In this document: positions 43,774-55,952 of the stretch, piece by piece
How positions within the stretch are numbered: position 1 is the first letter of the stretch
How the letters are laid out: each line of letters begins with the position of its first letter
From: Atherinomorus stipes
Taxonomy: Eukaryota; Chordata; Actinopteri; Atheriniformes; Atherinidae
Length of the DNA: 64,000 nt
Direction: 5' to 3'
Assembly: GCA_023101725.1 (NCBI GenBank)
Contig: JALJCO010001348.1
Span: forward strand, 118,501 to 182,500
The notes under the pieces: generated by a model
Seen by the model: only the letters and a program-made list of their open reading frames with translations
The model's database searches: none
What the model was told of the DNA's origin: nothing
Position numbers and translations under genes: made by a program

Positions 43774-44607
43774 CCGCTCCACCTGCTGAGGTGGAGCAGG
43801 TGCAGCACCAAGTTCCTGGGTGTCCACATCTCCTTAGACCTGTCCTGGGACACCACCACGTCCCTGGCCAAGAAAGCCCAACAGCGACTCTACTTCCTGC
43901 AGAAACTGAGGAGAGCAGGAGCCCCGTCTCCCATCATGCACTGCTTCCACAGGGGCGCCATGGAGACCAGCAGCATCACGGTGTGGTACGGAGCCTGAAC
44001 CACATCCAGACCCTGCAGATCCTCAGTGTCCCCCTCCCTCTTTATTGGACACTCACCACCCCCGCCTCACCTGCAGAGCCACCAGGATTGCAGGTGACCC
44101 CCCCACCCCCCACCCCCACCCCACCCACAGTATCTTCATCCTGCTGCTATCAGGGAGGAGGCTGCAGAGTCTCCGACCAGAACCAGAACCAGCAGGCTCA
44201 GAGACAGTTTTTTCTACCAGGCAGTGAGGACGTTTAACTCCCCCCTGCCCTCCCCCACTCACCCCCCCCACACCTTAACCCCACTTGCTGACTCTGCCCG
44301 CTGACAATCTCACCTACCTCAGGATTGCACACTTCACATTATCATCACCATGGCAACAGTTCAACACTGCAGAACATTGTACTAAACGGCACTACTACAT
44401 ATTGCACTATCGCAGCCATCAGGACTGCAGTTTACTCTGCATGTGCACTATTGCCACCGGGGACATTCTTCTTCTTATATTTTATATTTCTATATTTTTA
44501 TTATCTTTTTGTGTTTTTATCTGACAGTTTATTGTTTTTTGGATGCACGGTGGGTTTAAAGAGAGATGCTATTTTATCTGCTGACAATAAATTTAAGTTA
44601 AGTTGAG
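43774..44607 (+). mobile_element. L2/Rex1-type LINE, 3' fragment
   Basis: The frame starting at 43785 reads CSTKFLGVHISLDLSWDTTT and KAQQRLYFLQKLRRAGAPSP, then ITVWYGA and a stop: the region just after the reverse transcriptase domain. The 3' part (CATGGCAACAGTTCAACACT, AGGACTGCAGTTTACTCTGC) leads to CTGACAATAAATTTAAGTTA near 44581, a LINE-type 3' end with AATAAA. Frameshifts and internal loss make it non-functional. Confidence 0.8.
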
Positions 44608-44612
44608 TGTTG

Positions 44613-44811
44613 AGGGGATCCGGTTTGGTGGTCTCAGATCAGGTCTCTGCTGTTCGGGGATGATGTGGTTCTGTGGTTCTGTGGTTCTGTTGGCGTCATC
44701 GGGCCGAGAGATTTGCAGCCGAGTGTGAAGCAGCCGGGATGAAAATCAGCACCTCCAAATCTGAGACCACGGTCCTCACCCGGAAAGGGGGGAGTGTCCT
44801 CTCCGCCGGGG
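44613..44811 (+). mobile_element. Second LINE fragment (reverse transcriptase end)
   Basis: The frame encodes ERFAAECEAAGMKISTSKSE and TTVLTRKGG, a conserved piece downstream of the FADD catalytic motif in a common fish LINE family; the FADD-equivalent lies just upstream in a damaged frame (CTGTTCGGGGATGATGTGGT). It runs straight into the 39-bp array, which may have grown from its downstream sequence. The clade is not certain. Confidence 0.65.
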
Positions 44812-47800
44812 GGGACCTGGACTCTCCGGTCCACCACGCCTTCAGGAACCTGGACCCTGACTCTCCAGTCCACCACGCCTTCAGGAACCTGGACCCGGAC
44901 TCTCCGGTCCACCACGCCTTCAGGAACCTGGACCCGGACTCTCTGGTCCACCACGCCTTCAGGAACCTGGACCTGGACTCTCCGGTCCACCACGCCTTCA
45001 GGAACCTGGACCCGGACTCTCCGGTCCACCACGCCTTCAGGAACCTGGACCCGGACTCTCCGGTCCACCACGCCTTCGGGAACCTGGAACTGGACTCTCC
45101 GGTCCACCATGCCTTCAGGAACCTGGAACTGGACTCTCCGGTCCCCCACGCCTTCAGGAACCTGGACCTGGACTCTCCGGTCCACCACGCCTTCAGGAAC
45201 CTGGACCTGGACTCTCCGGTCCACCACGCCTTCAGGAACCTGGACCTGGACTCTCCGGTCCACCACGCCTTCAGGAACCTGGAACTGGACTCTCCGGTCC
45301 ACCACGCCTTCAGGAACCTGGACCCGGACTCTCCGGTCCACCACGCCTTCAGGAACCTGGACCCTGACTCTCCAGTCCACCACGCCTTCAGGAACCTGGA
45401 CCCGGACTCTCCGGTCCACCACGCCTTCAGGAACCTGGACCCGGACTCTCTGGTCCACCACGCCTTCAGGAACCTGGACCTGGACTCTCCGGTCCACCAC
45501 GCCTTCAGGAACCTGGACCCGGACTCTCCGGTCCACCACGCCTTCAGGAACCTGGACCCGGACTCTCCGGTCCACCACGCCTTCGGGAACCTGGAACTGG
45601 ACTCTCCGGTCCACCACGCCTTCAGGAACCTGGAACTGGACTCTCCGGTCCCCCACGCCTTCAGGAACCTGGACCTGGACTCTCCGGTCCACCACGCCTT
45701 CAGGAACCTGGAACTGGACTCTCCGGTCCACCACGCCTTCAGGAACCTGGACCTGGACTCTCCGGTCCACCACGCCTTCAGGAACCTGGAACTGGACTCT
45801 CCGGTCCACCACGCCTTCAGGAACCTGGACCCGGACTCTCCGGTCCACCACGCCTTCAGGAACCTGGACCCGGACTCTCCGGTCCACCACGCCTTCAGGA
45901 ACCTGGACCCGGACTCTCCGGTCCACCACGCCTTCAGGAACCTGGACCTGGACTCTCCGGTCCACCACGCCTTCAGGAACCTGGACCCGGACTCTCCGGT
46001 CCACCACGCCTTCAGGAACCTGGACCTGGACTCTCCGGTCCACCACGCCTTCAGGAACCTGGACCCGGACTCTCCGGTCCACCACGCCTTCAGGAACCTG
46101 GACCCGGACTCTCCGGTCCACCACGCCTTCAGGAACCTGGACCTGGACTCTCCGGTCCACCACGCCTTCAGGAACCTGGACCTGGACTCTCCGGTCCACC
46201 ACGCCTTCAGGAACCTGGACCTGGACTCTCCGGTCCACCACGCCTTCAGGAACCTGGACCTGGACTCTCCGGTCCACCACGCCTTCAGGAACCTGGACCT
46301 GGACTCTCCGGTCCACCACGCCTTCAGGAACCTGGACCTGGACTCTCCGGTCCACCACGCCTTCAGGAACCTGGACCTGGACTCTCCGGTCCACCACGCC
46401 TTCAGGAACCTGGACCTGGACTCTCCGGTCCACCACGCCTTCAGGAACCTGGACCTGGACTCCTCTGGTCCACCACGCCTTCAGGAACCTGGACCCGGAC
46501 TCTCCGGTCCACCACGCCTTCAGGAACCTGGACCTGGACTCTCCGGTCCACCACGCCTTCAGGAACCTGGACCTGGACTCTCCGGTCCACCACGCCTTCA
46601 GGAACCTGGACCCGGACTCTCCGGTCCACCACGCCTTCAGGAACCTGGACCCGGACTCTCCGGTCCACCACGCCTTCAGGAACCTGGACCCGGACTCTCC
46701 GGTCCACCACGCCTTCAGGAACCTGGACCCGGACTCTCTGGTCCACCACGCCTTCAGGAACCTGGACCCGGACTCTCCGGTCCACCACGCCTTCAGGAAC
46801 CTGGACCTGGACTCTCCGGTCCACCACGCCTTCAGGAACCTGGACCTGGACTCTCCGGTCCACCACGCCTTCAGGAACCTGGACCTGGACTCTCCGGTCC
46901 ACCACGCCTTCAGGAACCTGGATCTGGACTCTCTGGTCCACCACGACTTCAGGAACCTGGACCCGGACTCTCCGGTCCACCCACGCCTTCAGGAACCTGG
47001 ACCCGGACTCTCCGGTCCACCACGCCTTCAGGAACCTAGACCTGGACTCTCTGGTCCACCACGCCTTCAGGAACCTGGACCCGGACTCTCCGGTCCACCA
47101 CGCCTTCAGGAACCTAGACCTGGACTCTCTGGTCCACCACGCCTTCAGGAACCTGGACCTGGACTCTCCGGTCCCCCACGCCTTCAGGAACCTGGACCTG
47201 GACTCTCCGGTCCACCACGCCTTCAGGAACCTGGAACTGGACTCTCCGGTCCACCACGCCTTCAGGAACCTGGACCTGGACTCTCCGGTCCACCACGCCT
47301 TCAGGAACCTGGAACTGGACTCTCCGGTCCACCACGCCTTCAGGAACCTGGACCCGGACTCTCCGGTCCACCACGCCTTCAGGAACCTGGACCCTGACTC
47401 TCCGGTCCACCACGCCTTCAGGAACCTGGACCCGGACTCTCCGGTCCACCACGCCTTCAGGAACCTGGACCCGGACTCTCTGGTCCACCACGCCTTCAGG
47501 AACCTGGACCTGGACTCTCCGGTCCACCACGCCTTCAGGAACCTGGACCCGGACTCTCCGGTCCACCACGCCTTCAGGAACCTGGACCCGGACTCTCCGG
47601 TCCACCACGCCTTCGGGAACCTGGAACTGGACTCTCCGGTCCACCATGCCTTCAGGAACCTGGAACTGGACTCTCCGGTCCCCCACGCCTTCAGGAACCT
47701 GGACCTGGACTCTCCGGTCCACCACGCCTTCAGGAACCTGGAACTGGACTCTCCGGTCCACCACGCCTTCAGGAACCTGGACCTGGACTCTCCGGTCCAC

Positions 47801-49727
47801 CACGCCTTCAGGAACCTGGAACTGGACTCTCCGGTCCACCACGCCTTCAGGAACCTGGACCCGGACTCTCCGGTCCACCACGCCTTCAGGAACCTGGACC
47901 CGGACTCTCCGGTCCACCACGCCTTCAGGAACCTGGACCCGGACTCTCCGGTCCACCACGCCTTCAGGAACCTGGACCTGGACTCTCCGGTCCACCACGC
48001 CTTCAGGAACCTGGACCCGGAATCTCCGGTCCACCACGCCTTCAGGAACCTGGACCTGGACTCTCCGGTCCACCACGCCTTCAGGAACCTGGACCCGGAC
48101 TCTCCGGTCCACCACGCCTTCAGGAACCTGGACCCGGACTCTCCGGTCCACCACGCCTTCAGGAACCTGGACCCGGACTCTCTGGTCCACCACGCCTTCA
48201 GGAACCTGGACCCGGACTCTCCGGTCCACCACGCCTTCAGGAACCTGGACCTGGACTCTCCGGTCCACCACGCCTTCAGGAACCTGGACCCGGACTCTCC
48301 GGTCCACCACGCCTTCAGGAACCTGGACCTGGACTCTCCGGTCCACCACGCCTTCAGGAACCTGGATCTGGACTCTCTGGTCCACCACGACTTCAGGAAC
48401 CTGGACCCGGACTCTCAGGTCCACCACGCCTTCAGGAACCTGGACCTGGACTCTCCGGTCCACCACGCCTTCAGGAACCTGGACCTGGACTCTCTGGTCC
48501 ACCACGCCTTCAGGAACCTGGACCCGGACTCTCCGGTCCACCACGCCTTCAGGAACCTGGACCTGGACTCTCCGGTCCACCACGCCTTCAGGAACCTGGA
48601 TCTGGACTCTCTGGTCCACCACGACTTCAGGAACCTGGACCCGGACTCTCAGGTCCACCACGCCTTCAGGAACCTGGACCTGGACTCTCCGGTCCACCAC
48701 GCCTTCAGGAACCTGGACCTGGACTCTCTGGTCCACCACGCCTTCAGGAACCTGGACCCGGACTCTCCGGTCCACCACGCCTTCAGGAACCTGGACCTGG
48801 ACTCTCCGGTCCACCACGCCTTCAGGAACCTGGACCCGGAATCTCCGGTCCACCACGCCTTCAGGAACCTGGACCTGGACTCTCCGGTCCACCACGCCTT
48901 CAGGAACCTGGACCCGGACTCTCCGGTCCACCACGCCTTCAGGAACCTGGACCCGGACTCTCTGGTCCACCACGCCTTCAGGAACCTGGACCCGGACTCT
49001 CTGGTCCACCACGCCTTCAGGAACCTGGACCCGGACTCTCCGGTCCACCACGCCTTCAGGAACCTGGACCTGAACTCTCTGGTCCACCACGCCTTCAGGA
49101 ACCTGGACCCGGACTCTCCGGTCCACCACGCCTTCAGGAACCTGGACCCGGACTCTCTGGTCCACCACGCCTTCAGGAACCTGGACCCGGACTCTCCGGT
49201 CCACCACGCCTTCAGGAACCTGGACCTGGACTCTCCGGTCCACCACGCCTTCAGGAACCTGGATCTGGACTCTCTGGTCCACCACGCCTTCAGGAACCTG
49301 GACCTGGACTCTCCGGTCCACCACGCCTTCAGGAACCTGGATCTGGACTCTCTGGTCCACCACGACTTCAGGAACCTGGACCCGGACTCTCAGGTCCACC
49401 ACGCCTTCAGGAACCTGGACCTGGACTCTCCGGTCCACCACGCCTTCAGGAACCTGGATCTGGACTCTCTGGTCCACCACGACTTCAGGAACCTGGACCC
49501 GGACTCTCAGGTCCACCACGCCTTCAGGAACCTGGACCCGGACTCTCCGGTCCACCACGCCTTCAGGAACCTAGACCTGGACTCTCTGGTCCACCACGCC
49601 TTCAGGAACCTGGACCCGGACTCTCCGGTCCACCACGCCTTCAGGAACCTAGACCTGGACTCTCTGGTCCACCACGCCTTCAGGAACCTGGACCTGGACT
49701 CTCCGGTCCACCACGCCTTCAGGAACC
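44812..49727. repeat. 4.9-kb 39-bp minisatellite, about 126 copies
   Basis: The unit is CAGGAACCTGGACCCGGACT plus CTCCGGTCCACCACGCCTT, 39 bp (13 codons). Variants are GACCTGGAC, GAACTGGAC, GATCTGGAC and TCTGGTCC. A 13-unit (507-bp) higher-order period is visible: CTTCGGGAAC at 45074+ recurs at 45581, and at 47611 after two single-base insertions (near 46462 and 46980). Open frames reach about 870 codons on both strands (plus unit HAFRNLDPDSPVH, minus unit EGVVDRRVQVQVP) but are low-complexity products of a period divisible by three. Confidence 0.95.
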
Positions 49728-50096
49728 GGCTCTCATGCAAACGTCTTCCAAATCAGCGGCGGTTTGAAAGTCAAATGTGTTCTCATTTGGCATCTGAGGA
49801 GGAAAAGCTGGAAAACACTCGTAGACCTGCGGAGGACTGACGAGCAGGTAAGACCTGGATCTCCTGCTGCTGAATAAACTTTATTTACATTCCATTTACA
49901 TTCCCTCATTTAGCTCAAGCTTCTGTCCAAACAACGAAATTCATTCTTCATAGTCAGAAACTCTGAATAAATTAGAGTCGGGTTGAAGGAGCTGGACTGG
50001 ACCGGGTCCAGGAGCAGATCTGAGACCAGGGTGGAGACGAGTCATCCCTGCTGGAGCCGCCGTCTGATTCCACGCTGCTGCTGTTCTCACATGTAG

Positions 50097-50133
50097 TAGC
50101 AGTAGTAGTAGTAGTAGTAGTAGTAGTAGCAGA
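50097..50133. repeat. (TAG)n microsatellite
   Basis: About twelve trinucleotide units, AGTAGTAGTAG type, with CAG interruptions at both ends. Confidence 0.95.
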
Positions 50134-50400
50134 GGTTTTCTGTTGCTGGGGGGACGTGAAGGTGTCCCACAGACGTCCTTGGAAGACAGTTTCAGAGCTG
50201 CTTTGTGAAAGAGACAAATTCAGGAGAAAATAAGAACAGAGAAGCTTCCAGATTTCCAACATTTACTCTGAAACTAAAGCAAAATTCTGGTTATTTCACT
50301 TCCAGATTTTCATATAAAAGAAGTTAAACTTTGTTTGTCGGCAGATGATGAAAATTAAACGATAAGATGTTCCTGACTTCGTCTTCAGGACAGATCAGTA

Positions 50401-50949
50401 CACTCTCAGAAACAGAGGTACAGACAGGAACATTTATTAAAAATGTTCTCTCAAAAGTACAATATTGGTCTTTATGAGGCCAGAAGTACCTATATACTAT
50501 GAAAAAGGGTCCAAAGTAATATAAAGTACACATTTGTACCATTCCAACCCTAAGGGTACCTGCAGCATTGAAACATGTGTGTAGCTTGTACAATAACTAT
50601 AAATAGCAGTACTTCTAAACAGTAGTATAATTATAGTTATTATATTATGATTTTCATAGTAATCATAGTAATAATTATATGTATAATTATATATGTGTTT
50701 GGCCTAATATTTCTATAATAATTATTCATTTATTATTAGCATCTTTGATTGTTGTCATAATCTCTATTTTATTGACTTTTATTCATCATCTTTAATTGGT
50801 TTAATTGTACTTTATTAACTCATACAGCTTGATAAGGTACAAAAATGGACCATGAAGGTACAGAAATGTCTTTCAGAAAGGAACCCCCCCCCCCCAGCGA
50901 AAAGCTTTGGACCCTTTTAAGTACAAACTGGTACCTGTGTTTCTGAGTG
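50401..50949. mobile_element. MITE with CACTCTCAGAAACA-type ends
   Basis: The left end CACTCTCAGAAACAGAGGTA and the right end TACCTGTGTTTCTGAGTG are inverted repeats at about 15 of 18 positions. The interior repeats GGTAC/GTACC words (AAGTACAATATTGG, GGTACAAAAATGG), a pattern of a common fish element. It includes a C13 run near 50885. Confidence 0.65.
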
Positions 50950-51369
50950 ACGATAGCATCTTTGTGCTAAACAGAAGTGATTTTTGCCCTTTCAGGGGGG
51001 CTCTACTAATGATTCCTAATAAACCCCCCAGCAACACAGGAAAAATCATATCCCGGACGAGCCCCCACCAGTTCTAAAATGCTTCAATGACCTTCACTGG
51101 ACGAAGCAAGTACAGAAAATGGATGGAAGGTTCCAGATGAGCAAATATTGAGTTTAAATAAAACTGTTACAGTAAATCAGTTCAATCATAATAATTTGCA
51201 GTTAAACGAGTAAAACAGTTAATTATGTTCAAGTTAATTAAAGTTAATTAGTCACATTCATGTGTCAGTTACACTGAGATGAAGTTTACGTTAGAAACAG
51301 ATGATTTTAGATGAATGGAAGTTTTTCTCTGACAGCTTTACAGAAACGTGTCGGTTTCCGTCCAGCATC

Positions 51370-54267
51370 ATGAGTCCTGAGGCGCCCCCCCTCCTCCTCC
51401 TCCTCCTCCTCCTCTTCATCCTGCCGCTGCTGATGATGGTGAACTCAGGTAAAACAACCCCTCCCGGTTCCTCTGCAGGGTGGTGTCAGGAATGACTGAT
51501 GACATTACAGAAATGATGAAAAAATAACACGAAACACCTGAAAGTTTGAAATGTTTTGACAAAATACAACAAAGATTTCCGTAAAATTGTCGGTAAAACC
51601 AATAAATTTGGCAATTTTCTGGAAGTTTTGTATTTTTGTAGTTTTAACAGCATTTATTGGAAATTAGTGAGTAATGTCTTTCAGTAAACATTAAACAGCT
51701 AAGCTAAGCTAGCATCAGGTGGCGTGGTTGCTAGGTAACCTGCATTACTGGAGCATCTGGGTTTTATCTGACCTGCTGGTCTAAATAACTACGGACAAGA
51801 ATGAAGGAAGAAGAACAAAAATCTGAGAAAAACAATTCTGAGTTTTTCCAAAATGTAACAAAAATTTAGGAAAATGTTTTTTCATAAAAAAAAAATGAAA
51901 TAATAAAAAATGAAAAATTTAGAAAGTAAAAAGAAATTCTGAATTTTTGTTTGATCTCAGAACTCTGATCTATTTCCAAAATATGAAAAAACGATTTGTT
52001 TTAATTCAGGAAAAAATGTCAGAATTCGGACTTTAACCCAAAACATTAAAAAAATTGGAAGATTTTTTTTTCCAATTTATTAAAAAAGTAAGATTTTTTT
52101 TAAATTTAACCTCAGAATTGTGACCTTTTTTCTGAAACATGAACATCAAAAATTTAGGGAGATTTTGTTAATTTTCTTCAAAAAAGGCAGAATTTTAACT
52201 CTTGTTAGAAACGGGAAAAATCTGACGAATCTTCCTTTTTAGAAGTTTTGAAAAAAAAATTCCGGAATTCTGAGTTTTTTCGAAACATTACAAAAAGTTT
52301 GGGAAATATTTAAAATAGATAAATAAATGAATAAAATAAAACATAAGAATTTCAGTTTAATCTCAGAATTCTGACCTTTTTTTCAAAATATGAAAAAAAT
52401 GTTTTGTGTTTTTTCAATTTCTGAAAAAATGGCAGAATCCTGACTTTACACCAGAACATTTGTTCCGATCAAAAAATAAAGTAGAATTTTTACTGTAACC
52501 TCATAATTCTGATCTTTTTTGCTGAAACATGCAAAAAAAAAATTTGGGGAGATCTTTTCAATTTCGGAAAAAAAGTCTGAACTTTTCCCTTTTTCAGAAA
52601 AAAGTAAAAACTCTGACTTTATTCCTTTACATAAAATTAGGAAGATTTTTTTTTCAACTTCTAAAATCAAGTCGGGAAGTATTTGAACCTATTATCCAGA
52701 ATAGGTTAAAAAATGTTGAAGGGAGATTCTATTTAATTTTTTGAAAAAAAAAACAAACATATTTCTGACTTTTTTTTATACAGTGTAAATTGGAAAAAAA
52801 AATCTCTTTAAATTTTTCCCCTGTTTTGGAAAAGTTAGAATTCAGATTTTAATCTCAGAATTCTGCTTTTATTCCCAGATATTCTAAAACACTTCTGTAG
52901 ATAACAACAACAAGAAAAAGCAGAAATCATTTTCCTTGAACAAGACTGAGTTGTTCGTCTCTTTCCGTCTAATCCTCCAGCAACTCAGTCTGCCAGCAAC
53001 ACCGGTCAGAACTTCAGAGTAGATGAAAAAAGGTTTTGTGGTGGAAAAATAACTGATGTATACTTTACGAACAGCAGGTGGTAAATTTAGTTTATTTCTG
53101 TGACATTAAACGGTTTAAAGAAAAGCTCTGAGGGGTTTTTCTTTCTTCTTCCAGCAACTCCACCAGCGAACAACACCGGTCAGGAATTCATCGTGGTTTT
53201 CCCGGAGAACATTGCCTACTATCATCCTGTTCGATCCCAAAACCAAGTCTGGATCACGGCCTTGCGCCCTGAAACCACAGTCACCATCAAAAACCGGACA
53301 GACATCACCACCGAAGACCTGAACCAGGAGACCCGCAGGTTCTACGTTTATCTGGAGCTCAGGAAGTTCAACGTGTCCAGTAACGGAACCAGTCTGTCGG
53401 ACCGGATCGTCCAGATAACCAGCAGCAAAGACATCGTGGTCCAAGCCTTCAGCGTCAGAAGCAGCAGTGTGCAGACGGCTCTGGTCGTACCGGCCGATAA
53501 ACTCGGCACGAAATACCACATCCCTGACATCTCCAAGGTCCCAGCGGCCACGAACAGCGAGAGAGGGCCGTTCAGACTCCTCATCGTCAATTCTGACCAG
53601 GACAACGTGGTGACCGTCCAAGGTAGCAAACAAGTGTTCCTCCCGCCCAATCACGTGGCCCAAATCCAGCTCGCAGACGGGAAGCACTCGCGGGTGGTGA
53701 AAGCTGAGAAGCCGGTGGCGGTGCTGTTGAGTCACCCGTGCTCCTTCCGGCCCCCCTGCAGCTGTGGGCTGCTGTACGCCTCGCTGCAGCCAGCCAGGAG
53801 CCAGACGGCCAAGTTCCCCATCCCCCCCGCTCTGGTTGCTGCGGACCACACCTTCGTCCTGGTGTCCAACTGGAGGTCCAGCAGCGCGGAAGCCTTCAGA
53901 CCAGACTCGGCGGTGGTGGAGACGTCCGGCTCGGCCGTCCTCTACCGCCCAGATCTGCTCCTCACGCTCATCCCAGAGACCGACTTCGCCAGCTGCTACG
54001 TGGCCACCAAAGTCTCAGAGCAGGACAACTTTATCGTCATTGTGGTCCACAACGATGACAAAGACGGGATCCGCATTGGAGACGAGCCTCTGCAGAATCC
54101 AGCCTGGCAGAACCTGAGAGGGACCGAGTACGCTTCCGTTCGTCTCCCGCTAAAATCCAAAACCACCACCGTCTGGCACCGGACCTCCACGATGGGAGTT
54201 TACTTCCTGGGAAACATCAACGGCACCTGGTTCGCACACCCAGCACCGATCATCAGTTCCACCCCAG
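51370..54267 (+). CDS. Secreted IgGFc-binding-domain protein, exons 1-2
   Basis: Exon 1 (51370-51448) encodes a signal peptide: MSPEAPPL, about eight leucines, FILPLLMMVNS, then donor G/GTAAAA in phase 1. Exon 2 (53155-54267, acceptor TTTCTTCTTCCAG, donor CCAG/GTGAGG) adds 371 codons' worth of open frame in matching phase. It reads as an IgGFc-binding domain (as in FCGBP): EFIVVFPENIAYY, WITALRPETTVTIKN, VVPADKLGTKYHIPD, PCSFRPPCSCGLLYASLQPA, TDFASCYVATK and MGVYFLGNINGTWF. Possible N-glycosylation sites are NRT, NGT and NGT. An in-frame ATG at 51301 exists, but the 51370 start gives the classical short n-region. Exon 1 enters a repeat-rich intron. The product is predicted to be secreted; a role in mucus or innate recognition is inference from family. 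Confidence 0.85.
51830..52890. repeat. Degenerate A/T-rich repeat in intron 1
   Basis: Loosely repeated TCAGAATTCTGACTTTTTT and TTTTTTCAATTTCTGAAAAA words with a period near 100-110 bp and heavy divergence. It fills most of intron 1 (51449-53154) and is not coding. Confidence 0.6.
52962..53020 (+). pseudogene. Vestigial duplicate of the exon 2 start
   Basis: CTTTCCGTCTAATCCTCCAG is followed by CAACTCAGTCTGCCAGCAAC and ACCGGTCAGAACTTCAGAG. Exon 2, 174 bases further on, starts CTTTCTTCTTCCAG, then CAACTCCACCAGCGAACAAC and ACCGGTCAGGAATTC. The two share acceptor and the first dozen codons. The upstream copy has no usable donor in a compatible phase and soon meets a stop, so it looks like a dead partial duplication of the exon boundary. 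Confidence 0.6.
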
Positions 54268-54574
54268 GTGAGGCGTTTACTGCCCAACCTTCACCTCTGG
54301 TGGAAAGTTTGCAGTCGTTGAAACAAAAGATCTATAAAGTTCAAGATTTAAGGAGTTCAAAACATTTTAAATCACAGATCTGTCATTTTTCCTTCTATGG
54401 TGAATGAATAAATGTTTTACAGCAAATACAGGGGCAGATTCACCCTGACCCCAAACCCCTAACCCTGAGCCTGACCAAAACCTGGTTTTAACCTAAACTC
54501 TAAAACCAAATATTGACCCTCGAAGAGGGTTTTTCTTAGTAAAGACATAAGACTGTCAAAAAGGGTATATGATG

Positions 54575-55611
54575 ATAACCAAACCTGGAAACCAGAGCTG
54601 GTAGCCAAACCTGGTAACAAAACCTGGTAACCAAACCTGGAAACCAGAGCTGGTAACCAAACCTGGTAACCAGACCTGGTAGCCAAACCTGGTAACAAAA
54701 CCAGGTAACCAAACCTGGAAACCAGAGCTGGTAACCAAACCTGGTAGCCAAAACTGGTAACCAAACCTGGAAACCAGAACTGGTAATCACACCTTGTACC
54801 CAAACCTGGTAACCAGAGCTAGTATCCAGACCTGGCAACCAAACCTGGAAACTAGACCCAGCAACCACACCTGGTAACCACACCTGGAAACCAACCCTGG
54901 AAACCAGACCTGGTAACCATACCTGGTAACCAAACTTGGTAACCATACCTGGTAACCAAACCTGGTAGCAAAACCTGGTAACCAGAGCTAGTATCCAGAC
55001 CTGGCTACCAAACCTGGAAACCAGACCCAGTAACCAGACCTGGTAGCCAAACCCGGTAACCATACCTAGTAACCAACCTAGTACCCAGACCTGGTAACCA
55101 GATCCAGTAACCAGACCAGGTTACCAAACCTACTAACCAAAGCTAGTAACCAGACTTGGTAACCAAACCTAGTATCCAGACCCTGGTAGCCAAACCTGGT
55201 AAGCAGAGCTGGTACCAAAAGCAGAGCTGGTAACAAAACCTGGTAACCAGAGCTGGTAACCAAACCTAGTAACCAAAATGTGTAACCAGACCTGGTAGCC
55301 AAACCTGGTACCAAAACCTGTTAACCAAAACCTGGTAACAAGAACTAGTAATCAGACCTGATAACCAAACCTGGTATCCAGAGCTGGTAACCAGACCCAG
55401 TTACCAAAACTAGTAACCAACCTAGTAACCAGACTTGGTAACCAACCTTGGTAACCACACCTGGTAACCAAACCTGATAACCAGACCCGGTAACCAAACC
55501 TGGTAGCCAAACCTGGTAACCAGACCTGGTAACCAGACTTGGTAACCAAACCTGGTAACCAAACCTAGAAACCAAACCTGGTAGCCAAACCTGGTAATCA
55601 GACCTGGTAAC
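54575..55611. repeat. 13-bp minisatellite in intron 2 (ACCAAACCTGGTA)
   Basis: About 80 units of ACCAAACCTGGTA with ACCAGAGCTGGTA and ACCAGACCTGGAA variants. The minus strand lacks stops in all frames over long stretches, giving spurious frames (GYQVWLPGLV types). It occupies the middle of the intron between the IgGFc-binding exon and the lectin exon. Confidence 0.9.
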
Positions 55612-55952
55612 GAGCCCTTCATTTGGTTCAGATGTGTTGGAGAACGAATGCTCTTGGTTGCAGGATCATAGCTCTGCAGGTCTGGATGTGCGCGCCCCCG
55701 TCTAGATACGGTGCTGCTATGAATCTGTCATGTTCCTGTTACCGTGTTTCTGTGGAGATTTTTCTCCACAAATGAGCTGAAACAGCCAGATGTTTGTTGA
55801 TCCTAAAGAAAAATAATCATGTTTAAAATCTAAAGTTTTCAACATGAAATAATCTCAAATGGGGGGTCTGCATGATGACCTGATGATGACCCGATGACCT
55901 TCAGGGCTTAAACAACCCAGAAGCACCTTTGTTATGTGTGAAATGATTCCAG

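Larger units (their letters stand above)
49728..51335. other. Upstream flank of the IgGFc-binding gene
   Basis: It contains a possible plus-strand splice donor, CGAGCAG/GTAAGA, at 49847/49848 that could end a 5' untranslated exon, a TAG microsatellite at 50097-50133, and the MITE at 50401-50949. A fitting acceptor, TTTTTCTCTGACAG, ends at 51335, just before the start-codon exon. The link is inference. Confidence 0.3.

Noticed and set aside
44634..49558. Open frames of 600-870 codons on both strands
   Set aside because: Product of a 39-bp array; single-base insertions freely switch frame, so no protein is under selection.
53115..54190. Minus-strand and other-frame open frames of 64-244 codons over exon 2
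   Set aside because: Shadows of the real IgGFc-binding exon on the plus strand.
54459..55622. Minus-strand frames rich in GYQVWLPGLV
   Set aside because: The 13-bp intronic array has no stop codon in any minus-strand register; not a gene.
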